Assembly (NCBI GenBank): GCA_963966185.1
Contig: CAWZYM010000252.1
Coordinates: 301,001-365,000, forward strand
Reading direction: 5' to 3'
DNA length: 64,000 nt
Origin: Rhabditoides inermis
Taxonomy: Eukaryota; Nematoda; Chromadorea; Rhabditida; Rhabditidae
Shown here in pieces: positions 23,906 to 35,913 of the stretch. Within the stretch, counting starts at the first letter, position 1, and every line of letters starts with the position of its first letter. The translations under genes and the position numbers were made by a program. Under the pieces are notes generated by a model. It was given only the letters and a program-made list of their open reading frames with translations, made no database searches and was not told where the DNA came from.

Positions 23906-25528
23906 TCTCTCTTGTCCAATCTCACGTCTTCGCAGCGGTGACAACAACATTCTAGAAAAAGTACTATGTTACCTTCTGTCTACTCTTCTACTCTCACGTC
24001 TGCAGCAGTCACTGCGACTTTCGAGAGACAGTTATGCCTACTCTCTCTCTTCCCTCCTTCTCCTCCCTCCTCTCTCTCTCTTTCTCTCTTTCTCTCTCTC
24101 TCTCTCTCTTTCTCTGTCTGTCTTTCTCTTGTCTATTCTCACGTCTCTGCATCGGTGACAACAACTTTCTCTAGACAGTACTATGGCACCTACTGTCTAC
24201 TCTTTTATTCTCACATCTGCAGTAGTCACTGCGACTTTCGAGAGACAGTTATGTAAAAACTTTTTTAACAGAAAGTACTAATCTCTTATCTACTGTCTTC
24301 TTTCCCTACTGTCTACTCTCTCACGTTCTGAAAATATAATTTGATCGCCTGTGCTTGCCAAATGACATGTAAGGTGAACTCGATTCTCACCTCACCTCAC
24401 TTCCACTCGACACTGTACTGCATCGAAAAGCGGAATTTCAGGCTGAATATGTACAAGAGTACAAGTAATAAACTCAAAACTAAGTTTCAACTAAAAAAAG
24501 AAGCAGTACATAGTTCTATATTACGTCTACAATGACTTCGAGAAAAAAACCCGGCTGGCGCGCCCTAACACGTTGTGCGCACATGTGAAGGAGCTTGAAA
24601 CAGTTTGAGGTTGATTTGATCGTTAGAAAGCACTATCTATTGACGTCTCGAAACATTTTACTTAACTTTCAACCTTCAACTTTTCGTTTTGTCAAAGTTA
24701 TTCGTTGAAGATAGAAATTTTGTCTTTTTTCCACTGACTCAATCCATTATTGTTATATTTAGACATATTCCTATCAAAAAAGACACAACTGAGTGGATAA
24801 GGGTCAGTGATTGCAAATGCCAACTATTCGATATCGATCGGTTGACCTGGCAGCTGGTAGCGAGCAATCCGGTGGGCGCGACCCCAGCAAGTAACGCGCG
24901 CTCAGAAAATGTCTAATACTGTATGAAGACAAAGTCCGATCGATCTGAAACTTTGACAGAAGGGCTTTTTTGCCCATAAAAGCTTAAGTTTACAAATTGG
25001 ACCCTCTATCTCGTCTGTACGAAAAGTCGATCATATTCGCCATATTTGGTGACTTTTCAAAAAAGGAAACAAGTTTCTATAATCTATTATACGTAATCTT
25101 TCTTCTATTCAATTTTTATAGAAATCGAAGATCATGAATTTTGGGTGCATTTTGGGTACATTCGCCTATTTGGGCATGAAGATGAGGTCACAGTCGGCTG
25201 GTATCGCGGCTATCGACTTTTTCTAGGTCGATTTACCTACTCTCCAAGTTTGGTTCTCATTGAAGTATTTTGAAATTTTTCTCCATAGTTAAGAGATTAG
25301 GTGATAACTATGATTAGGAGATCGCTATTGACGAGATATTTGGAATTTTGCGTTCTCAGGTATTGAAGAAACTTTCTAGAAAAAATGAGTAGTTAGAGTA
25401 GACTTTGAAAAGAGATATCTCTCCGGAAGGACAGACAGACAGACAGACACCATAGTAAATATTAGTATGAAAGGGGGAAGAAGCATAGCACCAAAAAGTA
25501 TAGTGAGATTTATATGAAACACTCGCAC
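22069..25528. other. Gene-poor region rich in CT repeats
   Basis: This stretch contains the possible unresolved 5' exons of the membrane protein gene, a long pyrimidine-rich zone (23.1-24.3 kb) and AT-rich sequence with a GACAGACAGACA run near 25430. No further gene was supported. Confidence 0.5.
23540..24260. repeat. Imperfect CT-rich tandem repeat, about 180-220 bp unit
   Basis: About four units, beginning near 23550, 23755, 23945 and 24165, share tttctagagacagtactatg, cttctgtctactct, ctcacgtctgcagcagtcac and tgcgactttcgagagacagt, each followed by a variable CT run. Length differences come mainly from the CT runs. Coding potential is only Ser/Leu low complexity. Confidence 0.8.
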
Positions 25529-25731
25529 CTGAAGTTTGTTCTTGTTTCAACACCGTAGTCTGATTTGTAGTCAATAAAACTCACTTTGATGAAAATATAG
25601 ATAGCTCTGTAAAACCCGAGCAAAGACATTGCGATAAGACAAAATTCAATAGCATATACAATTTCGAACATTGTGGTCCATTCGTGATCTTCGACAATAG
25701 TAGAGTTTACATAAAAATGTACGCGAACCAT
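25529..25731 (-). pseudogene. Orphan first exon of a chemoreceptor-like gene
   Basis: An open exon from ATG 25731 to a donor (CAG/GTGCGAG) at 25529 encodes an Asn-linked glycosylation site (NST), a hydrophobic TM1 (MFEIVYAIEFCLIAMSLLGF) and the terminal motif TNFR. The intact-looking receptor at 10.3-12.3 kb also ends exon 1 at an NFK/NFR motif, so the intron position is shared. No downstream exons with the expected helices were found between 24.3 and 25.5 kb, hence the fragment call. Missed exons remain possible. Confidence 0.42.
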
Positions 25732-26761
25732 GCCTATTCTTTCAGAAAAGTAGTCAATACGATTTCGACCGAAAATTTTTAATGGAACAGATGTTTTGGT
25801 GAAATTAGTTATTGCTGAGTGCGTATTGCAATCGATTGGCGCATTTTTTTAAAAGAAATTGAAAAAAACAAACACTGTTATACGAATCGCACTTTGTTAT
25901 ACATGAGTGTGAGAAAAAAACAATGAAAAACAATCATCTTCAAATTAAAATGTTGAAACTTTTAAGAAACATATATAATAGAAAGAAAAAAGTTCATTAT
26001 CGTGTACGCGCATATCCACTCTTCACTCATAGTCATAGTGAATTTTAATTTATGTGATTTGGTGCTGCTCTCTTTTTCGGATAGTTTTTGACGGATGACT
26101 TTACTGTCTTGGTTTTACGTAAATTTGTCTACAAATTCATGATGAAGCTTTTTTTCAATATGTAGAGAACGACGAATAACTCGTTCTCTCTTTGTAATAA
26201 TTGAAAGTCCAGTTTTGGAATTGACATGAACACAACAATTCGAACGGACACAAACACACTGAACATGTGAACATGTAGATAGTGAGAACATCCTGCATCT
26301 GATTTTATAATAATTTTCGTAGTATACCGTATAGAGCATTTACGATCTTTCTGGCACTCTGACATGTTGTCAACCAGAAGACACCGTCATCGTCATTTTG
26401 GATTATTTTTGCTAGTTCACTGAAATCATTCGTGGTACATCAGTAAAATAATTATTTTAACAATTGTTTTGCATGTTGTTTGATCAAAACTTTGCACACA
26501 TTTCGATATGACGATAGCGACTTCGCGAGTGTGTCTCGAATGCCAATCACTTGCGCAGCCAACTACGCTTGCCCCGACTGCGACGACTGGAAAGCATCGA
26601 CGAGAGAGGACAGCCGCCTACCCACTCTTGTTCGTTGCTTGCTCACCACTCTGGTTCCAACGTGTTCGGCATGATGAGTGGTCTGGTAGCCCCACAGTGG
26701 GGAATCTCTGACCAGTGCTAGCGGAGACAAGAGACCTGAGTGAGGGTGGGAGGGAGAAAGG

Positions 26762-26798
<37 letters not shown>

Positions 26799-27187
26799 AA
26801 CCGACGACTGTCCGGACTGCAAATGTTGACGTTTGCGTATCGATCACCCATCGATCGTTATCGTTTACGCCACTTTTTTAGTGTTGTAATCCCCACTCGA
26901 GTGTCACTTTTTTGTATCTATGGGTCTTCTCACTTCTTGTGACTTCGCCCTTCGAGTTGGTTGCTTTCTGAAGAATCCATTTGATTATGAGTACTACAAT
27001 AAAGATTTTATAAAAAAAACGCAAAAAAAAATCTGTACAGCATTTCTTACGATTACAACAAAATGAGTTGGCTCGCGATACTTCCTTCACCCTTCCTTCC
27101 TCACTCTTCTTCCTTTAGGTGAAACATCGTATATCACCTGTAAATCACCTGTAATCAGCGCATTCTATCAACATTTCCACTCACATT
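25732..27187. other. AT-rich intergenic region
   Basis: AT-rich sequence with a GA microsatellite at about 26764-26795 and short open frames lacking splice support. A segment at 26660-26712 (gtgttcggcatgatgagtgg, then ccacagtggggaat) resembles 16168-16215 and, weakly, 54255-54275, so it probably marks a dispersed repeat. Confidence 0.45.
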
Positions 27188-27268
27188 GTCCAGAACAACC
27201 ATTCCGCAGTTGGCTCGTTTGTGTTGGAAAGACGGCAGTGGTTTCCACACGCCATCAACCAGCATCTA
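27188..27268 (-). CDS. Isolated internal exon of unknown gene
   Basis: An 81-nt open segment bounded by a TATGTAG acceptor and a GTGAGTGG donor on the minus strand encodes 27 residues including MLVDGVWKPLPSF and ANCGMVVLDN. The composition looks like real protein and both splice signals are strong, but I could not join it to neighbours. It may be the remnant of a gene broken by the repeats on its left and right. Confidence 0.33.
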
Positions 27269-27639
27269 CATACAGTTGTTAAAAAGTGAAACCTGAAAAA
27301 AAAGAGTAAATACGTGAAAAACAGAATTTTCAAGAAGCGATATCAGAAGGTCCCTTCAGCAACAATGTGACTTTAACCAATTCATGTTTGTTAGATTCGC
27401 ACCGTTCCGTAGGCCAGATCACTAATTGACGGCATCTTTGTATCTTTTCTCCGAAAAAAGTTATGAGCGATCTCGCGAGCGCACTAGGCGAAAGGCCAGC
27501 GTGTGGGTGTGTGGGTGGGTGTCGTTTCCAGTCACGCTAGCTGATAGCTAGCCCTCTGCTGGCGGGCGAGCGCGAGAGCACGCGAGAGAGCACGCTGTTT
27601 GGAGAGAGACAGATGCACTTTCGTGGCGGCGATCAGTAG

Positions 27640-29485
27640 GAATTAGATAAGGGGAGAGAGAACGAGAGAAGGAGAGAACGAGAGTACGAGAGAACGGGAG
27701 AACGAGAGAAAGAGAGAACGATATAACGAGAGAAGGAGGGAAGGAGGGAAGAAGAGAAGAAGAGAACGAGAGAACGAGAGAGCGAGAGCACGAGAGAAAG
27801 GGAGAACGAGAGAAAGAGAGAACGATATAACGAGAGAACTAGAGAACGAGAGAAAGAGAGAAAGAGAGAAAGGGAGAAGGAGGGAAGGAGACACGGAGAG
27901 ACGGAGAGAACGAGAGAACGAGAGAAAGAGAGAACGATATACTGTCCCGATCCCAAGCTTTGACCATTCGGCCGTGACGTCCCGGCCCGGGCCGTGACAT
28001 AGCGTGACATTGATTATATCTCGTTATCTGATTGAACTAAAAATGAACCAACAACACCATTAAATTCAGCATGCATGATTAGCCCGGAAAGCTTATTTCA
28101 ATCTCATTTTCATAATTCAAATTGACACCCGGGTGCCCATGTGAGAAACACGATTCAGCATGAAAAGAAGCCGCTGTGATAGAAGTCACATTGAGTATAG
28201 ATAAACAAACTAGATAAACAAGCGACTTCTCTACGCCCCGCCTCCTCCCCTCTCGCACCGGGTTCTCGAAACAAGACTCGAGTGTGAAAACATAGCGGAA
28301 ACCATGAAAACGAAATGCTGAAACATTATTATAATAAGATGGAATGAAACATGGGAAGTTCAGTGGTGCAGTTCCCATTTCGATCGGACGTCATTGAGCC
28401 AGTGAAAAGTATATGGATCGAAATATGTCAATTTGAAACAGCCACTTTGCATCGAAATATCTCGATGAATGAAATAAACTTTACTGTGATATTTTGTATA
28501 CAGATAAACAATATATAGATACGTACAAAATTCAAAAGTTCGTTTATCTATACTCAATGTGACTTTTATCACATCGGCTACTTTTGTGCTGAAACTTGTT
28601 TCTCACATGGACACCCGGGTGTCAATTTAAATCATGAAAACACGATTGAAATGTGCTTTCCGTACAAACCATGCATGCTGAATTTATTGGTGGTATTGGT
28701 TTAGTTTTAGTTTTATCAGATAACAATATATAATCAATGTCACGTCACGGCATGTCACGGCCCGGGCCGGGACGTCACGGTCGAATGGTCAAAGCTTGTG
28801 ATCGGGACAGTAACGAGATAACGAGAGAACTAGAGAACGAGAGAAAGACAGAAGGAGGGAAGGAGGAAAGGAGGAAAGGAGAGAAGAAGAGAAGGAGAGA
28901 CGAAGAGAACGAGAGAACGAGAGAACGAGAGAACGAGAGAACAAGAGAAAGAGAGAACGATATAACGAGATAACGAGATAACTAGAGAACGAGAGAAAGA
29001 TAGGAGGGAAGGAGGGAAGGAGAGAAGAAGAGAAGTAGAGACGGAGAGAACGAGAGAAAGAGAGAAAGAGAGAAAGGGAGAACGAGAGAAAGAGAGAACG
29101 AGAGAACGAGAGAAAGAGAGAACGATATAACGAGATAACTAGAGAACGAGAGAAAGAGAGAAAGAGAGAAGGAGGGAAGGAAGGAAAGGAGAGAAGGAAG
29201 GGAAGGAGAGAAGGAGAGAAAGAGAGAACGAGAGAACGAGAGAAGGAGAGAAAGAGAGAAGGAGAGAAAGAGAGAACGAGAGAAGGAGAGAACGAGAGAA
29301 TGAGAGAACGAGAGAACGAGAGAAATAGAGAAGGAGAGAAAGAGAGAACGATATAACAAAGGAACTAGAGAACGAGAGAAAGAGAGAAGGAGGGAAGGAG
29401 GGAAGGAGAGGAGGAGAGGAGGAGAGGAGGAGAGGAGGAGAGGAGGAGAGGAGGAGAGAACGAGAAAACGAGAGAACGAGAAAAC
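27640..29485. repeat. GAGAGAAC-type minisatellite split by a MITE
   Basis: Long tract of 8-10-bp purine words (gagagaac, gagagaaag, gaggagag) with the recurring phrase acgatataacgaga, covering about 27640-27941 and 28811-29485. The MITE at 27942-28810 sits inside it. All long frames here are Ser/Leu/Arg low complexity. The right end switches to a (GGAGA)n register near 29400. Confidence 0.9.
27942..28810. mobile_element. 869-bp MITE with long inverted arms and TA target duplication
   Basis: The ends are CTGTCCCGATC..., with exact TA dinucleotides outside both (27940-27941 and 28811-28812). The outer 80 bp of the arms are nearly identical in inverted orientation, including aagctttgaccattcg and cgtgacgtcccggcccgg. 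Arm similarity continues inward to about 28215 and 28540 (gacacccgggtg, catgcatg, actcaatgtgac). There is no transposase frame. TA duplication points to the Tc1/mariner superfamily. The 320-bp centre is unpaired. Confidence 0.88.
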
Positions 29486-30154
29486 GAGAAAATATCGAAT
29501 AAATTCGAAATGAAATTGATGAAGTAATGAGAGAAGAACATGTATGAAGATAAGAGAGAAAATTTCTATGAAATTCAACAAAAGGACATATATTATCTTT
29601 TAAAAGTACTTCCGTAAAAAGAGTTGTTTGTGTTAACCTGATTCAAGAAAAGCGCATGTATATAATATTAGTTTTTGAAAAATCAAATCGTAAACACCTG
29701 AACATGAGAACTAACACAAACTTGCTCTTTCATAACGAAAAATGTTGAATAATTCCATGTTTTTTTTGACATTTTTACACCTGAATATTGAGTCAAACAA
29801 CATCACGACGACAAACAACATATTATTTTATTGATAAACCGTATGTAATAAATACTTCGTGTGGGTGCGGGGCGTAGACGAGTCGCGTCTTTCTGGCTGT
29901 GCCCTGCCACAGGCGGGCGAGACTGCGACGCGAGAACATGCCGCATTGTCGCGGCAGCTTGAGTTGTCTATACTTGCTATTCGGAAAGGGAATAGCACAA
30001 TAGTGAGCCCGACTGATACAGGTGTGGATAGAAAATAGTAAGTACATATGAAGTAACGAATATTCTGATCTCTGCAGCTCTTCAGTGTTTGAGAAACCGA
30101 AAAGGAATTTGTGCGCATCGGCTTTCTCTCATTGATACAAGTGAAATGACGCCT

Positions 30155-30442
30155 TCAGTTTAAATTTAGACCAATTTGAACGTGATCCGTGTAGCCATTC
30201 CGGAATTCAACTTCCTGCGGCATATTACTGTAATTTCTCACAGTTCGGAAATCAGTTACGATTTCAGTTGCACTGTCTTCGTCTTGTCGATACGAGTAAA
30301 TTGACATCCTATTTTTGAAATTTGGAACATTTTGAGCAATACCGTTTATCGCCACCCGGGCTAATTTCCAGTTGAACTTGATTGATTGTGCAAATCCGCC
30401 TTGCACTGTCTCTTTTATGACCCTCTCACATGTCTGCCGCAC
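30155..30442 (-). CDS. Short open frame, doubtful gene
   Basis: A 95-codon uninterrupted frame of mixed, non-repetitive composition (contains SIYSYRQDEDSATEIV). No flanking splice signals or family resemblance were found and no signal peptide is evident. It stands out only because the surrounding frames are simple repeat. Confidence 0.2.
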   Translation of the reverse strand: MRQTCERVIKETVQGGFAQSIKFNWKLARVAINGIAQNVPNFKNRMSIYSYRQDEDSATEIVTDFRTVRNYSNMPQEVEFRNGYTDHVQIGLNLN

Positions 30443-30479
30443 TCTCTATCCACGCCACTCTCTCACTACACACTCTCAC

Positions 30480-30921
30480 TCTTGGCACCCATGCGCGTCA
30501 CGTGAGTACTGTATGATGGCGTGGGTAGTAAACGGATTACATCGGAAATCGGAACCGTATGAAACATGATATATTCTTGATTCGGAAAACAAGAAACAAT
30601 CGATTATGATATTTCGGATGCTTCATTTTTACATTATATAAAGTCGAGTGTCGTTTCAGTAGTTGGCCTAACTACACAAGCAGTCGCGCATTAGCAAAGA
30701 GCCATTTGCGAGTGGAAAAGTGAGAGAGTGTGTATATTGAGAGCAAGCAGAGCAAGCCAAATCGATCACTAGCTCAAATGGGAGTGACTGGATGCGGCGA
30801 AGAATCTTGTTTATCGAGGGATCAATCATCTATGAAAATCTGTTGTGAGAAATTGAGTAATGTACCATAATGTCCAGTCTGGCTACAGTATCCTACATCC
30901 GTCTGTCTCAAATGTCTGCCG

Positions 30922-30989
<68 letters not shown>

Positions 30990-31420
30990 CACTCACTCTT
31001 TCACGCCACCCATGCTCACTCACAACACCCACTGTTGATGACGTGGGTATTGAACGGAATATGTTGAACTTCACGAAATGCTGAAACAACATTATGACAA
31101 TAATTAGTGAAAGATGAGAAGTTCAGTGGTGCAGTTCACATTTTGATCGGACGCCACGCTCTCTCTCACTGCCTCACTCGTGGCACCCATGCATGTGCGT
31201 CACGTGAGTACTGTATGAATGGTGACGTGGGTATTGAACGGAATATGTTGAACTTCATCGGAACCCTATGAAACATGGTATATTCCTGATTCGGAAAACG
31301 AGACACAATCGATTTTTATATCTGTGTTTTATCAAAAGTGCATTTTGACATTTCGAGTGTCTTTTCAGAAGTTGACCCAGTGACACCACCAGTCGCGCAG
31401 CAGACTGTAACCGCTGAAGG
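30480..31420. repeat. Duplicated block, two diverged copies
   Basis: About 30480-30720 and 31190-31420 share cgtcacgtgagtactgtatg, gaaacatg.tatattc, tgattcggaaaac, caatcgat and ccagtcgcgca-like blocks in the same order. A third fragment of the start of the unit occurs near 31030-31070. The copies differ by substitutions and small indels. Confidence 0.7.
31080..31157 (+). repeat. Fragment related to the centre of the 28-kb MITE
   Basis: This segment matches 28317-28395 with moderate divergence; shared blocks include gaagttcagtggtgcagtt and ttgatcggacg (ttcgatcggacg in the MITE). It is a solo fragment without recognisable ends. Confidence 0.65.
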
Positions 31421-32067
31421 CAAAGTAGCCATATGAGATTGGATGACAATAGGGGGGACTGGATGCGCTAAAGGGGGTTCGTTTTATCGGGGGACCAATC
31501 ATATATCAAGCATATATGTAATTCAAATAAGAAAATCAGTTTCCACACGTAGCTTACAAACAAAACAATGAACTCTAGAGTATTTTTTTAAATGAAAAGC
31601 GGAAAAGTGTGACCTGTCGAAACGGCAAAGTGACGTCAACTCATGATGTCATGATGAGTGAAACATGATTCATTTTTCGCTCAAAACATGTCTCCAGCCT
31701 AAATACACTATGGGGATTCCGTTAGTGATGTTTGTTTTTGATGAAAATGGCGAAATAGGAAGATATAGTGTTTGGGCCCACACGGTCCTACACCGGGGGC
31801 ACAGAGTGAGCCCGTCGGGCTCACACGGTCCCACACCGGGGACACTCAGTGGGACCGCCGGTCCCACAGGGTGTGAGCCCGGAAAAATCAAAATCAAAAT
31901 TTCAAAATTCTGTAAACGCAGATCGATGCGGAATGCTTTTCTCATTATGCATACAAAATTTCATGAGAAAATATTTCGATATGATCGAATACGGAACGCG
32001 GGCCCACTCGGGCCCACACCGGGGGCACCCGGGCCCACACTTTTGCTATTCCATGTGGCGAGTAGTG

Positions 32068-32210
32068 TATGTGCATGTGCTTTTCACGTCGCTTTTAAAA
32101 AAAATTCAAAAATGTATTTCTGGTAAATTAGAATCTTCTGAACAACATCATGTAGTTCAAACATTTTGAATGCAATTAGGAGAGCCGTGCTTTTAAAAGA
32201 AAAATATTCG
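32068..32210 (+). repeat. Dispersed repeat, copy 1 (copy 2 at 39280-39412)
   Basis: Shares gcatgtgcttttcac, atgtatttctggtaaa, agaatcttctgaacaacat and gagccgtgcttt with 39280-39412 in the same orientation at about 90 percent by eye. The two copies lie just outside the two termini of the MULE element. Confidence 0.8.
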
Positions 32211-32511
32211 TTGATGGTGGTTCATGAGTGACTCGACGTGCTCGCCCTGATCGGAGACGGTCGGCGGCGAGGGAACACGACTGGCCTACAAACGCACGAA
32301 ATCAATCGATAATTCGATAAACCATCACCCACCTCTGGCTGTTGCCTTTTTCTCTTCTTCTTTGTCGGAAAAATTGCATCTTCCATTGACTCCACAGCCT
32401 GAAACATCATGATTATTGAAACAAATCCATAAAACCAAAATATGAAACAACAACACTTACCTTTAGAGACATCGATTTTCGTCTACTGCTTCTTCGTAAT
32501 TCCTGCTCCAT
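32193..32511 (-). CDS. Tiny basic protein with nuclear-localisation motif, tail from a repeat
   Basis: Three exons (32511-32461, 32398-32333, 32285-32193) with matching phases give 69 residues: a basic start (RRSSRRKSM), an acidic patch, PTKKKRKRQQ resembling an SV40-type nuclear localisation signal, then SPPTVSDQGEHVESL. The last eight or so codons and the stop lie in the dispersed repeat at 32068-32210. This suggests that a longer gene was cut off by the repeat. The unit sits about 190 bp outside the left MULE terminus, so it could be a captured host fragment. I do not recognise the family. Confidence 0.4.
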
Positions 32512-32721
32512 AAGTACTGTAAACACATAACATATGCATAAAATCATCATTACGAAATCGACGATTGTGATTTATATTCAAACAAACAAGAAAAACAAGT
32601 AAGAAAAGAAAAACAAACGCGGAATAACGAAAGAAAACGAAAAAGAAGAGACGCGAAACACAAGGAGAAAATAACGCCGGTTATACGGTAGTCGGATAGA
32701 GCGCACGATTACACGGCAATT

Positions 32722-32893
32722 AGGAAATGACACCAGGCACCATGACACCAGACACCAGACACCACGACACCATGACACCATGGTGTCGACACCACGACAC
32801 CACGGTGTCGACACCATGACACCACGACACCATGGTGTCGACACCACGACACCATGACACCACGGTGTCGACACCACGACACCACACTTCTCA
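32722..32893. repeat. Left terminal minisatellite, palindromic gacaccatggtgtc units
   Basis: Tandem 8-14-bp units of ACGACACC/ATGACACC alternating with their complement GGTGTCG, so the array is itself foldback. The right counterpart is at 38826-38997 in inverted orientation. Confidence 0.85.
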
Positions 32894-32940
32894 CAACAGA
32901 AAGTTTTTCTCATTCCCTGTTTCCTTCTCTCTCATACAGT

Positions 32941-33000
32941 CTCTCTCTCTTACGCTCTCTCTTACGCTCTCTCTTACGCTCTCTCTTACGCTCTCACTTA

Positions 33001-33062
<62 letters not shown>
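32941..33062. repeat. 14-bp tandem repeat running into CT microsatellite
   Basis: Four to five units of ctctctcttacg (14-bp period) followed by (CT)n to about 33062. It lies between the left terminus and the transposase 3' end, inside the MULE. Confidence 0.85.
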
Positions 33063-33063
<1 letters not shown>

Positions 33064-33401
33064 GCTCTATTCAATTTTTTGTCTCTATTCCCCCTTTCTC
33101 TCTCCTTCTTTCATACATTTTTTTTCGTTTTCCGCTACTCATCTTTGTCTTTGTATGATCACACGCGCGCTACTAATAATTTATCTCATTCAACACAAAT
33201 ACATGAAATAAACAACAAATCGTCCGTAAATCAACAACAGTCAACAGTCAACAAAACATTCAAAAGTACCGAAATGCGTAGTTTTCAAGATCGATCAAAA
33301 ATTAAAACAAGTAAACAACCATATTATCAAATTCAACATTCCCCACATAATTATATATATCTGATATAAGATAATATACGGTGGAGTGGGAACGACTCAA
33401 A

Positions 33402-35731
33402 CTAATTGTCATGAATCTGGTCGCAGTGAATACCGAACTCCCTGTACACCTTCTCCTTGTGATGATCTGCGAGTCTTGCACGTGCGTTTTTGTCCAGTCT
33501 AAGAAGACTAGTCACGAAGTAAGGGTACCTCTTCAACAGTCCGCCGACGGAACAGTGAAGCACCCTGTGAATGAACCAATTTGAATATGAACAATTAAAT
33601 TAACGAACAATTGAAGCAATGAAAGCAACGCACTTGGTGGACTCCACTCCCTCGTTGCTCCACGTCCACTGTCCTTGCTTGATGTACAAGTACCTCTCAA
33701 TGTGCAGGACCACGAGATCCTCGTCAATGGCCGGCGACAAAGGATCTTGAATGAGTCTTCCTTTGCAGCCAAGACACTTCGCTTGCTGCAGCAGCTTGCC
33801 CGACAACGATCCTGTCAATTGCACATGTCATGCTGATTTGCAAAACAAAACAAAACAAATTCTCACTTCGGAATGTAATGGTGAAGTGGTTGTGGTTATG
33901 ATACTCGGCTTTCATGACAGATTCGTTCGGGTACGGTTGCTTGATCAGATCTAGCTGCGATTCGGTCACCACTTCATCAGCACAGCTGAAACGGTTATAT
34001 ATATATATATATAAATGTCCTTGCTTGATGTATATATTATCAAACCACTTGCAAAACAAAGCAATTCAGATACAGTACCTCTTAGCTGCACCACTTCCAC
34101 TTGGGGTCGCCTTCACTGGCCGAACGAGAGAGAGAGACGCAGGTGAATCGTAGCGCCTGATACTATGAATGTTTCCATAAGTCCCATATTTACCAAAATA
34201 CTAGTTTGATTGATAAGCGTACCTCTTGCGCGCCTGTCGTGCCTTTGCTTCCTCTTCTGCGGTGTCGAGTTGAATGGGGTTCTTGAAGCTGCCCATGGGA
34301 CCGTCACTACGCATTTGTTTTTATATTAAATGAATATTAGGCAAACTTTAAAGTTATCACTCACCGGAAAGCCTTCACGCGACGACTGAAATTGATGTTT
34401 GAATCGTCTCCACCCCGCCTGCCCTTGCCGCCTCCACTGCGAACATAGGGAGTGTTCGCTGCGTATTGCCGAGACGTGATCGTTGCATTAGCAGCCATCC
34501 ACAACTGCTCCCTTTCCTCGTCGCTGAGGCTACCGCCGACAGCGAGACTACAAACGTGAAATGAGCCTCTAATCACAATATTCAGTACGCACGTATGAAT
34601 ACAAAATCTCTCGCACATCTTCCCATGGCAGTGCAGTAGCTCGAGATCGACGTCCCACGTAACGTACTCTCTGCAGATATGAGTAGACATTCAAAGGATT
34701 TATGATAGGATGTACTCACGTCTGAAATGGAGGGTCTCGAGTCGTCACCAGATACAGTCTCGTTGACTGTGTCTCTCCTTGCATGCTGCTCCTGTCCACG
34801 TGGAGATCTATCACGCTCTGCACATACGCCTCTCTCGCGCGACCGAAACGACCTGACGAAATAGTAGTATAGTTCACAGACGTACGCCTGTTTGCAAACT
34901 ATGAACCATGCGTCCTGTCTTTCAAACAGAAAGCGTATGCAACGGAAAGTAAACTGCTCACCGTAATACACGTGATCCGGAGTAGAGAACGGCAGCTGTA
35001 CGTCGTTATCAACAGTGTGCTGTAGATGGAAGTTCTGGAGAATCTTGCGCTTCTCGTTATAACCGTATCCGTCCCACGTGGCCGGAGAGATCTGGAACTT
35101 CTGTGCACGGGGCGCCAGTTGAAGAGGACCCATTCCACGCACAGCAGAGACACAATCAACGATTTCATCTGAAATTGAGACGTTAGTTGGGTCAGTTGGG
35201 TCACTTTCTTGATCACTCACCCTTGACGTACTGCTCCAAAAGGACAATCAATCTGTGCATCGGCTGTCTGGACTGCCCAATGGCACGGGGGCTCTTCAGA
35301 TCCGCGTTGTACTTCTCAATAGTGTTGCTAGACGGAGTAGTCAAGCCAACGCCGCCGAGTATCCGTGCCGGTAGACTTGTTCTCTCGTACAGAAAGTCGG
35401 CTCTCGCATCGAGCCTGGCAAACAAAGTCCATTTGTGATATAACATATATAAATACTCACCACTTGATCACCGAGTCCTGCTTCAGTTCCTCGCCTACTC
35501 GACGCACATCTTCGACACACGTAGCCTTGTCCATAGCACCGAGCACCTTGTGATCTCCGTCGTACTGTCCAAACAGCGCACCGTAGAGATTTCTCGCACA
35601 GGGGCGACCCAGAGCGCTTTGCATGTTGTAGTAGAGGTGCGTGCAGCATGCGAGAGATGTTGCCATGGATCCGACAGTCGTCTGAAATACAAATAAGTTA
35701 TCTCTCTTACGCTTTCTCTCTCTCACACACG

Positions 35732-35780
<49 letters not shown>

Positions 35781-35811
35781 ACACACACGTTCTCTCTCTC
35801 ACACACACGCG

Positions 35812-35855
<44 letters not shown>

Positions 35856-35871
35856 CTCTCTCTCACACACA

Positions 35872-35913
<42 letters not shown>

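Larger units (their letters stand above)
29486..32067. other. Repeat-rich intergenic region
   Basis: Apart from the frame at 30155-30442, no coding unit is supported. The stretch holds a duplicated block (about 30480-30720 and 31190-31420), a CT run at 30926-30985, a fragment similar to the MITE centre (31080-31157), and a GC-rich patch with repeated gggcccacac / ccacaccgggg words (31775-32040). Confidence 0.5.

Noticed and set aside
27633..28010. Frames of Ser/Leu/Arg repeats across the GAGAGAAC array (also 28982-29581)
   Set aside because: Translation of minisatellite DNA in all phases.
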